Below are positions 1-6,343 of a DNA stretch of 20,131 nucleotides, in pieces. Numbering within the stretch: position 1 is the first letter of the stretch; every line of letters begins with the position of its first letter. The translations under genes and the position numbers were made by a program. The notes below the pieces were generated by a model. The model was not told the DNA's origin, ran no database searches, and saw nothing but the letters and a program-made list of their open reading frames with translations. Source of the stretch: DASYRM01 sp036004405 (GTDB taxonomy: Bacteria > Acidobacteriota > Vicinamibacteria > Vicinamibacterales > UBA2999); NCBI GenBank assembly GCA_036004405.1, contig DASYRM010000191.1, positions 1 through 20,131 of the forward strand, given 5' to 3'.

Positions 1-860
1 AGCTCCTCGTCCACCGTGATCTGCGTCCACACGCCGGCGTTGCCGTTGACGGCCCACGATCCGTTGAGCCAGGTGTCGTTGCCCGGCTCGCCCGGCCGCG
101 GGATGGTGTTGAACGTCCACTGCAGCCGGCCCGTACGAGCGTCGAAGGCGCGCACCAGACCCTTGGTGTTGTTGTGGGTCTCGATGGTCATGCCTTCCTT
201 CATCGACGAACCCACGATGATCGTGTCTTTGACGACGGTCGGTGTGGAGTGGAGGCCGATCTCGCCCTTCTCGAGATCGATCGGCTTGCCGTCGCCGTAC
301 ACGACGCCGGCTTTCAGATCCACCACGCCGCCCTTGCCGAAGGAGGGCACCGGCACGCCGGTCTTCGCGTTGAGCGCGATCAGGCGGTACCCCGGCGTGA
401 CGTAGAGCACCCGATCGTCGCCGCGACCGTCGGTCCAGTACGCCACGCCGCGGCCCGAGAGCTGCCGCGGCGCCGCGGCGCCGCGTGCGCCTTCGGGATA
501 GCGGTGCACCCAGAGCAGCTCGCCGCTCTGAGCGTCGAGCGCCACCACCGAGCGCCGCGTGCCGCCGGTCGTATAGAGGACGCCGCCGATCATGAGCGGC
601 GTGCCTTCGAGCTTGTACTCGGGGCGCGTGCCGAGGCTGTCGGTCTTGAACCGCCAGGCCACCTCGAGCTGGTTGAAGTTGCGCGCGTCGATCTGATCGA
701 GGGGCGAGTATTTCGTGCCGCGCAGGTCGGCCGTATAGTGCGGCCACTCGCCGGCGCGGGTGGACGGTGGCCCGCTCGACTGGCCCGACGTGCCGATTGC
801 CGAGCCGAGCAGGGTGAGCAGAAGGGCCAGGAGCGCGGTGCGAGGCGTGGGTCGCCGCAT
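1..860 (-). CDS. PQQ-type quinoprotein dehydrogenase, 5' part (runs off window)
   Basis: The reverse strand from an ATG at 860 is open to the window edge, giving 286 codons with no stop. The start follows an AGGAG Shine-Dalgarno about 9 bases upstream. The product opens with a Sec-type signal peptide (MRRPTPRTALLALLLTLLGS, cleavage near residue 27). It continues with 'GEWPHYTADLRGTKYSPLDQI' and 'EVAWRFKT', the entry strand of PQQ eight-bladed propeller dehydrogenases. 'VVALDAQSGELLW' and 'LIALNAKTG' are typical PQQ-propeller blade motifs, and 'RGAAAPRQLSGRGVAYWTDG' is typical of the glucose/alcohol-type quinoprotein branch. Family members oxidise sugars or alcohols in the periplasm and pass electrons to quinone or cytochrome c. 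The substrate cannot be assigned, and the remaining blades and any cytochrome domain lie outside the window. It is divergent from the gene at 1043. Confidence 0.9.
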   Translation of the reverse strand, partial: MRRPTPRTALLALLLTLLGSAIGTSGQSSGPPSTRAGEWPHYTADLRGTKYSPLDQIDARNFNQLEVAWRFKTDSLGTRPEYKLEGTPLMIGGVLYTTGGTRRSVVALDAQSGELLWVHRYPEGARGAAAPRQLSGRGVAYWTDGRGDDRVLYVTPGYRLIALNAKTGVPVPSFGKGGVVDLKAGVVYGDGKPIDLEKGEIGLHSTPTVVKDTIIVGSSMKEGMTIETHNNTKGLVRAFDARTGRLQWTFNTIPRPGEPGNDTWLNGSWAVNGNAGVWTQITVDEE

Positions 861-888
861 AGGTCTCACTCCTTCCGACACCCAGATC

Positions 889-922
889 GCGAACCGGCGT
901 TAAGCCGGTTTGCCAGATACTG
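889..922 (-). repeat. 34-bp palindromic repeat, family B, copy 1
   Basis: This 34-base element contains a 7-bp stem (AACCGGC/GCCGGTT) around a 5-base loop (GTTAA), followed by the tail TGCCAGATACTG. Its reverse complement recurs at 17039-17072 with one difference, which lies in the loop. It sits 28 bases upstream of the start codon of the quinoprotein gene. The origin is unknown. It resembles a REP-like element but is unrelated in sequence to the TTCA-loop family near the transposase. Confidence 0.8.
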
Positions 923-925
923 TCG

Positions 926-952
926 CGCGGCCCGCGCTGTGAGCGGGCCGCG
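926..952. repeat. Perfect 10-bp hairpin between divergent genes
   Basis: CGCGGCCCGC (926-935) and GCGGGCCGCG (943-952) are perfect reverse complements separated by 7 bases. It starts 3 bases after the family B repeat. There is no T-tract on either side and both neighbouring genes point away from it, so it is unlikely to be a terminator. It could be part of a composite repeat or a regulatory hairpin. Confidence 0.7.
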
Positions 953-1042
953 CCTGCGTCAGGGCAGCGAGACTATAGCGCACGGATCACGTCGCGCGCT
1001 GGGTATTGAGCGCAATTTGCTGGGCCGGACCGGACGGCTAAG

Positions 1043-1855
1043 ATGGACCTCGTGGACCTCGCCCTCGAAACGCTCGACTCCCGCATCAGGACGCTGCTGC
1101 CCGAGCTCTACCAGGACTCGTACGAGACGCTGCAGCCGGTGCCGATGCGCTCGGCGGGCCTCAAATACGCGACGGACGGGCGTGTCGCCTGGGACGAGAT
1201 GTGGGGGAGCTTCTGCGACCTGGCGCTGGCCGGCGGCCCGCCGCACAAGGGCGCGCTGCTCGGTCCAGGGCTCGAGGCCGACATCGATGCCGACTTCGAT
1301 CGCTACGACGAGGTGGCCGAGGAGATCTGCCGCGGCATCCGCCTGGTGACCGGTCTGCGCGCCTACGTGTCGCCCGATCCTGGCTGGGTGCGCGTGTCGT
1401 GTCAGGGTGACGCCATGGCGGGCTGGCTGCTGCGCGCGATTACCACCGAGAACGTCGCGGCGCGCCGTCAGGGCGCCATGCTCGAGCTCCCGGCCGCGCC
1501 GCAGTTCCGGCTGGAGAAGGAGATCAAGAACGTCATCACGGTCATGGCCAAGACCTGCCACTACTGGGTGGGGCACACGCCGCGCGTCCGGCAGGAGGCC
1601 ATCGCCGATCTGCTCCTGACCCTGGAGCGCGAATCGCCGCTCGTCGAACCGTCGTTCGAGGGCGGTCACGCCGGGTGGACGGGCGTGGAGTGCCAGAACG
1701 TGGCAGATGCCGTGTGGATGATGCGGGCGCTAGTCGCCTGCAACGTGCTGGCGCGGCGCGAGGGCACGCGGCTGCTCGTGCCGGTGAATCCTGCGGCCGA
1801 CCCGGACGGTCGCCGGGTGGCCGCCGCCGTGGAGCGCGTGCGCCGGCTGCGTTAG
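1043..1855 (+). CDS. Conserved-looking protein of unknown function with an internal duplication
   Basis: A 270-residue protein that I do not recognise. It has no signal peptide or membrane segment, so it is probably cytoplasmic. Residues 114-153 and 211-250 align without gaps at a constant offset of 97, with 19 of 40 positions identical. The shared pattern is GW..V.CQ..A.A.W..RA....NV.ARR.G, then L..P..P. Each copy holds one Cys in 'CQ' (C120, C217) and a conserved Trp (W128, W225), which suggests two copies of a small alpha/beta module after an N-terminal helical region (1-105). The ATG at 1043 has only a weak ribosome site. Coding potential is supported by the in-frame duplication and by the next gene starting 18 bases after the stop. 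The two genes may form an operon, but no functional link is evident. Confidence 0.75.
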   Translation: MDLVDLALETLDSRIRTLLPELYQDSYETLQPVPMRSAGLKYATDGRVAWDEMWGSFCDLALAGGPPHKGALLGPGLEADIDADFDRYDEVAEEICRGIRLVTGLRAYVSPDPGWVRVSCQGDAMAGWLLRAITTENVAARRQGAMLELPAAPQFRLEKEIKNVITVMAKTCHYWVGHTPRVRQEAIADLLLTLERESPLVEPSFEGGHAGWTGVECQNVADAVWMMRALVACNVLARREGTRLLVPVNPAADPDGRRVAAAVERVRRLR

Positions 1856-1860
1856 CGCGC

Positions 1861-1866
1861 TACGAT
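1861..1866 (+). promoter_or_regulatory. Possible -10 box for leaderless transcript
   Basis: TACGAT lies 7 bases before the ATG at 1874, in the 18-base gap between two genes, and no Shine-Dalgarno is present. This spacing would put the transcript start at or next to the ATG. A similar arrangement precedes the Tat-exported amidohydrolase at 17514. No clear -35 box was seen, so this is tentative. Confidence 0.35.
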
Positions 1867-1873
1867 TCACGCC

Positions 1874-2803
1874 ATGACGACCCATCCCAACCGCCGCGAT
1901 TTCCTCGCCGCTGTATACGCCCTGCCTCTGGCCGCGCTGGCCACGCCGGTCGCGCAACGGAACCAGCCACGCCAGCAGGCGATGCCCTCGCGCCGTTTCG
2001 TGGGCACCGAGCGGCTCCCGGTGATCGGCCTCGGGTCGAGCAAGGTCGTCGAGGAGATTGCCACCCACGGCGAGGAGCCGGTACGACAGGTGCTCCGGAC
2101 GCTCGTGGTCCACGGCGGCCGCGTCGTGGACACCTGGCCGCGCAACGCCGCCAACGATCAGCGATTCGGACAGGTCATCAACGAACCGGAGTTCCGCGAT
2201 CGCCTGTTCGTGACCGGCAAGATCGATCGGATGGGCAAGGACGCGGGCATCGCGCAGTTCCGCGAGGTTCAGCGGTCGTACGGGCGCAAGACGATCGACC
2301 TCATGCAGGTCTTCAGCCTCACCGACGTGGACACGCACTGGCCCACGCTCCGGGCGTGGAAGGATTCGGGTGAGGCGCGATACATCGGCGTCACCGTGGC
2401 GGAGATGCGGCTGCACGAACCGCTCGAGCGCTTCCTCGCCCGCGAGAAGCCCGACGTGGTGCAGATGAATTATTCAATTACCGAACGGCAGGTGGAGAAC
2501 CGGTTGCTGCCGATGGCGGCCGATCGCGGGCTGCCCGTGATCATCAATCGCCCGTTCATGAACGGCGCGTACTTCCGCCGCCTCGAAAAGACGCCGCTTC
2601 CGGCGTGGGCCGCGGAGTTCGACTGCCGCTCCTGGTCGCAGTTCTCACTCAAATACATCCTGGCCAATCCGGCGGTGACCTGCGTTCTCACCGAGACCAC
2701 CAACCCCACGCACATGGAAGAGAACGCGCGTGCGGCATTCGGCGCCCTCCCTGACGCTGCGGCACGGCAGCGGATGCGGCAATTGATCGACGCGATGGCC
2801 TAG
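1874..2803 (+). CDS. Exported aldo/keto-reductase-like protein with degenerate active site
   Basis: This 309-residue protein begins with a Tat-like signal (RRDFL at 7-11, then a hydrophobic run ending near ATPVA), so export to the periplasm is likely. The rest follows the aldo/keto reductase TIM barrel: 'LPVIGLGSSKV' (48-58), 'RVVDTWP' (83-89), 'LFVTGKI' (111-117), 'DLMQVFSLTD' (142-151), 'RYIGVT' (169-174) and 'VVQMNYS' (195-201). Of the four catalytic residues of the family, Asp (D86) and Lys (K116) are kept. The Tyr, expected 5 residues after the Asp, is N91, and the His of the usual 'DL.QVHN' strand is F147. Standard NADPH-dependent carbonyl reduction is therefore doubtful. It may bind a substrate or cofactor, or catalyse something else. 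It probably shares an operon with the preceding gene (18-base gap). Confidence 0.85.
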   Translation: MTTHPNRRDFLAAVYALPLAALATPVAQRNQPRQQAMPSRRFVGTERLPVIGLGSSKVVEEIATHGEEPVRQVLRTLVVHGGRVVDTWPRNAANDQRFGQVINEPEFRDRLFVTGKIDRMGKDAGIAQFREVQRSYGRKTIDLMQVFSLTDVDTHWPTLRAWKDSGEARYIGVTVAEMRLHEPLERFLAREKPDVVQMNYSITERQVENRLLPMAADRGLPVIINRPFMNGAYFRRLEKTPLPAWAAEFDCRSWSQFSLKYILANPAVTCVLTETTNPTHMEENARAAFGALPDAAARQRMRQLIDAMA

Positions 2804-2891
2804 CTCGAGCGGAGTATCTCTCAGAGCCAGTGCCATACCGGGATTGGCGCCGAGCCATACCACCTAAGGCGAAAATTAAGCGAACAAGAAT

Positions 2892-2920
2892 TTGACAGGG
2901 ATTTTCGCGCCCCGTATTCT
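2892..2920 (+). promoter_or_regulatory. Sigma70-type promoter of the TonB receptor gene
   Basis: TTGACA (2892-2897, a perfect -35 consensus) is followed by a 17-base spacer and TATTCT (2915-2920, four of six matches to the -10 consensus). It lies in a locally AT-richer stretch downstream of the reductase gene. Transcription would begin near 2927, leaving a leader of about 100 bases before the ATG at 3025. No riboswitch fold was recognised in the leader. Confidence 0.75.
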
Positions 2921-3024
2921 TCTTCGCGACGCATAACCCTGCGGGGGTATTGGGGAGCGATGGCGGCCGCAACGCCACCATCCCTCTCTGCCCAGCCGAC
3001 CTGTTGAAGGGAAAGACGCCCTCT

Positions 3025-6000
3025 ATGAGAACCGCTTTGAAGTGTTTGACGCTTGCCGTCGTTCTTCTCCTCCCCTCCACGGTGTTCGCCCAAGCCTCGC
3101 TGACCGGCACCGTTCGTGACGCGTCCGGCGGCGTGCTGCCCGGCGTGACCGTGGAAGCCGCCAGCCCCGCGCTCATCGAAAAGGTGCGTTCGGCTGTGAC
3201 CGATGGCTCGGGGCAGTACCGGATCATCGACTTGCGCCCGGGCGTCTACTCGCTGACGTTCACGCTGCCAGGGTTCAACTCGGTCAAGCGCGAGAACATC
3301 GAGCTCACCGGGTCGCAGACGCTGACGATCCCGGCCGAAATGAAGGTCGGCGGGCTCGAGGAGACGATTACGGTCACCGGCGAGACCCCCGTGGTGGACG
3401 TGCAGAACGCCACGCGGCAGCTGGTGATGAAGGACGATGTCATTCAGGCAATCCCGGCGACCCGGGCGGCCGGCGCGCTGCTGAACGCGACGCCCGGCAT
3501 CAACGTCGGCGAGGCGGGCGCCGCCCTGTCTCCGACCATGACCGCCTTCAATGCGCGCTCGAGCACGATCAACTCGGGCTCAGTGGCCGGCGAAGGGCGC
3601 TACGCGATCAACGGGTTCCCTCTGACGGCGGCGCGCAGCGGCGGCTTTGCGTCGGTCGTGTACGACACGGTCAACGTTGAGGAAGTCGCCATTACGGTCG
3701 GCGGCGGTCTTGGCGAGAGCGATATCGGCGGCCCGCTGATGAACATCGTCCCGAAATCGGGAGGCAACACGTTCTCCGGCAGCGGATTCCTCAGCACCGC
3801 CGGCAAGTGGTCGAGCGGTGACAACCTGACACCCGAACTACAGGCGCTGAATCCGAACCTGCGCCAGGCAGCCGCGATCAGCCGCGCCTACGACTGGAAC
3901 GCCTCGCTGGGCGGCCCGATCATGAAGGATCGGCTCTGGTTCTACGGCAGCTACCGAGACCTCGATACACAAATCCCGCTCGACGGCATCGTCGCCAACA
4001 AGTACGCGGGTGACGCGAGCCATTGGGATTGGGCCGCCGACCCATCGGTGAGCGCGCGGCTGGTGCAGGGTCGCACCATGATGATCGGCCGCTTGACGGG
4101 GCAGTTCGGCAAGAACCGCGCCCGGTTCTACTCCGAGTATCAGAAGCGGTGCGAAGGGTCGTCGCTCACGGTGTCGGGTGAAGGCTGTCACAAGCGTGGA
4201 GCCGACTGGGTCGGTCTCGGCAACAACGCGGCGCCCACTCAGATGTCGCCGGAAGCCACGTCGACGGCCGCGCGCGGCTATTTCGACGTGCCGTTCTACA
4301 TCAACCAGGGCACGTGGACGAACGCGGCGTCGAACAAGCTCCTGTTCGAGGCCGGCATCCAGTTCTTCCGCTATCAGCCGATCTTCGGCCAACCGGCCCC
4401 GGACGGCATCACGAACCTGATTCCGGTCACCCAGCAGTCGAACGCCATCAATCCCGCCACCAACACGCCGTTCGCACCCGTCGCGAACTTCCGGTATCGC
4501 GGGATGGAAAGCTGGGGTCCAGCCAAGGGGAGTACCGACGACGGGACCGGCTCAATGTCCTACGTCACCGGCGCCCACAACACGAAGGTTGGCTACCAGT
4601 ACCGCATGCTCGACCTGCAGGACGACGACATGGCGGGTCAGACGCAGCTTGGCTACCGGTTCAACGGCGCAACCCCGAATGCCGTCAGCTACTACCTGCC
4701 CGAGATGGGCCGCCGGACAATCACGAAGACCCACGGTGTGTACGTCCAGGACACGTGGACGCTCAACCGGCTCACGGTGCAGGGTGCGCTGCGATGGGAT
4801 CGCGCGTCAAGCTACGCCCCGGTGGAGGGGAACGGCACGTTCGGCAAGACGTCGTTTCTGAATCCGGTCGCGATCACGATCCAGGAGACGAAGGGTGTAG
4901 ACACCTACAACGACCTCACGCCGCGCGTGGGCGTTGCGTACGACGTGTTCGGCAACGGCCGGACGGCGCTGAAGCTGAACTGGGGCAAGTACCTGGCTTA
5001 CGCGGCTAACGACTCGCCGTATACGTCCACCAATCCCGGCGCGACCATCGTGCGCAACGTGCTGAACCGCGGCTGGAATGCCTCGGTGGCGGCCGGCGGC
5101 AATGGCGACCTCGTGGTCGATTGTGACCTGCTGAACCCGAACGCCAACGGCGAGTGCGCCGCAGTGGTGGGCAACAGCCGCAACTTCGGCAAGGCCGGCA
5201 GCGCGTCGCAGGTCGATCCGGCCGTATTGAGCGGCTGGGGCGTACGTCCGGGCGATACCCAGACGACCGTGACGGTGCAGCAGCAGGTCATTCCGCGTGT
5301 CTCAGCAGACTTCAGCTACACGCACCGGAACTTCCACGGCTTCTTCGTGAGCGACGACATCAATCGCAATTTCGCCACGTCGTATGAAAGCTACACGTTG
5401 ACGGCGCCGCAGGACTCGCGGCTGCCGGGTGGCGGCGGCTACCCGGTGGTCGTGTTCGTGCCCACCACCGCGGCCAACGCGGTGACGCCGCAGACGATCC
5501 TCCGCCAGGAGTCGTACTTCGGCGACCAGCGCCTCAGCAAGTGGGACGGCGTCGAGGCGAGCGTGAACGCGCGCACGAGCATCGGGCTCGTGCTCCAGGT
5601 CGGCTCGAGCACCGGTCGTGCGCTGGTGGACCGCTGCGAGACGATCGTCAAGTTCAACAACGTCAACGCCAACACGGGGGTGGAATCCGGTCCCAATCCG
5701 CGCGGATGCCACGACGTCGAGCCGTGGCAGACGACGCTGCGCGGGTCGGCCACCTACACAGTTCCGAAGATCGACGTGCTCGTCAGCGCCGTGGTGCGGT
5801 CGCAGCCGCCGGCGCTGCTGGGTGGGACGCCGGACACTGCGGCCACGTGGCAGGTGCCCAACTCGGTGATCGCGGCGGCGCTGGGACACCTGCCTCCGGG
5901 TGCCACTGCGACCGGCACGACGAACATTCCGCTGGGCGATAACGAGCACCGTATTTACGCCGACAACCGCCGATCGCAGATCGACATGCGGTTCGCGAAG

Positions 6001-6195
6001 ATTGTCCGGTTCGGACGCACCCGAACGGATATCGGTGTCGATCTGAACAACCTGACGAATACGAACTACGCGACGGGGTACAACAACACCTACATCTACG
6101 GCACGGACAACACTCCGCGTCCGAGCGGCTGGGGCACGCCGACCAGCACCTACAACCCGCGCTTTGTCCGCCTGAACTTCACGGTGAACTTCTAG
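3025..6195 (+). CDS. TonB-dependent receptor, Oar-like, with carboxypeptidase-regulatory domain
   Basis: An outer-membrane transporter of 1056 residues. The chosen ATG follows a GAAGGGAAAG ribosome site and begins a clear Sec signal (1-22, ending STVFA). An in-frame upstream start at 2950 would add 25 residues before the signal and is unlikely. Residues about 24-105 form a CarboxypepD_reg-like beta-sandwich ('LTGTVRDASGGVLPGVTV'). 'ETITVTG' at 113-119 resembles a TonB box. The plug spans about 120-250 and ends with 'GGPLMNIVPKSGGNTFSGS'. The remainder is a large beta-barrel ending in a C-terminal Phe, as expected for BAM-assembled proteins. Cys pairs in predicted loops ('KRCEGSS...EGCHK', 'VDCDLL...GECAA') may form disulfides. 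The ligand is unknown; Acidobacteriota carry many such receptors, probably for glycans or peptides. The gene has its own promoter and terminator and appears monocistronic. Confidence 0.93.
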   Translation: MRTALKCLTLAVVLLLPSTVFAQASLTGTVRDASGGVLPGVTVEAASPALIEKVRSAVTDGSGQYRIIDLRPGVYSLTFTLPGFNSVKRENIELTGSQTLTIPAEMKVGGLEETITVTGETPVVDVQNATRQLVMKDDVIQAIPATRAAGALLNATPGINVGEAGAALSPTMTAFNARSSTINSGSVAGEGRYAINGFPLTAARSGGFASVVYDTVNVEEVAITVGGGLGESDIGGPLMNIVPKSGGNTFSGSGFLSTAGKWSSGDNLTPELQALNPNLRQAAAISRAYDWNASLGGPIMKDRLWFYGSYRDLDTQIPLDGIVANKYAGDASHWDWAADPSVSARLVQGRTMMIGRLTGQFGKNRARFYSEYQKRCEGSSLTVSGEGCHKRGADWVGLGNNAAPTQMSPEATSTAARGYFDVPFYINQGTWTNAASNKLLFEAGIQFFRYQPIFGQPAPDGITNLIPVTQQSNAINPATNTPFAPVANFRYRGMESWGPAKGSTDDGTGSMSYVTGAHNTKVGYQYRMLDLQDDDMAGQTQLGYRFNGATPNAVSYYLPEMGRRTITKTHGVYVQDTWTLNRLTVQGALRWDRASSYAPVEGNGTFGKTSFLNPVAITIQETKGVDTYNDLTPRVGVAYDVFGNGRTALKLNWGKYLAYAANDSPYTSTNPGATIVRNVLNRGWNASVAAGGNGDLVVDCDLLNPNANGECAAVVGNSRNFGKAGSASQVDPAVLSGWGVRPGDTQTTVTVQQQVIPRVSADFSYTHRNFHGFFVSDDINRNFATSYESYTLTAPQDSRLPGGGGYPVVVFVPTTAANAVTPQTILRQESYFGDQRLSKWDGVEASVNARTSIGLVLQVGSSTGRALVDRCETIVKFNNVNANTGVESGPNPRGCHDVEPWQTTLRGSATYTVPKIDVLVSAVVRSQPPALLGGTPDTAATWQVPNSVIAAALGHLPPGATATGTTNIPLGDNEHRIYADNRRSQIDMRFAKIVRFGRTRTDIGVDLNNLTNTNYATGYNNTYIYGTDNTPRPSGWGTPTSTYNPRFVRLNFTVNF

Positions 6196-6222
6196 GGTCG
6201 GCGCGCTCCGCTCGCCGGTGAG

Positions 6223-6258
6223 GCGGGTGGGGCGGGTAAGGCGGGTAAGGCGGGTAGG
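6223..6258 (+). repeat. Four tandem copies of a 9-bp G-rich unit
   Basis: Four consecutive units read GCGGGTGGG, GCGGGTAAG, GCGGGTAAG and GCGGGTAGG. The first part contains four G-tracts of at least three and could form a G-quadruplex on the plus strand. The block lies between the receptor stop codon and its terminator. The motif GGCGGGT recurs on the far side of the permease gene (8979-9013) and in the hairpin at 6322. Confidence 0.85.
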
Positions 6259-6263
6259 TCTGA

Positions 6264-6293
6264 GGGCCGGCGGTTCACACCGCCGGCCCTTTT
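6264..6293 (+). terminator. Rho-independent terminator of the TonB receptor gene
   Basis: A perfect 10-bp stem, GGGCCGGCGG (6264-6273) with CCGCCGGCCC (6280-6289), encloses the loop TTCACA and is followed directly by TTTT (6290-6293). It sits 68 bases after the receptor stop. The T-tract lies on the plus strand, so it serves the receptor rather than the converging permease gene. Confidence 0.85.
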
Positions 6294-6316
6294 GCGGTAC
6301 GTGGCCGGCCTCTGTA

Positions 6317-6343
6317 CGTAGTAGGCGGGTCTTCAGACCTGCC
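6317..6343 (+). repeat. Divergent REP-like hairpin holding the permease stop codon
   Basis: After GTAG come arms AGGCGGGTC (6322-6330 plus c6331 region) and GACCTGCCT around a TTCA loop. The stem has 9 pairs with one G-T mismatch. The layout (GTAG-type head, GC-rich stem, TTCA loop) matches the REP family beside the RAYT gene, although the arm sequence differs. The reverse complement of the loop, TGAA, supplies the TGA stop of the permease gene at 6333-6335. Assignment to the same family is an inference from architecture. Confidence 0.55.

Noticed and set aside
926..952. Transcription terminator
   Set aside because: The hairpin has no T-tract and lies between gene starts that diverge, so no transcript would end there.
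174..1349. Long plus-strand open frame of 391 codons
   Set aside because: It is antisense to the quinoprotein gene and runs out of frame into the gene at 1043. Its product is Arg- and Ala-rich with no family resemblance, typical of a GC-rich shadow frame.
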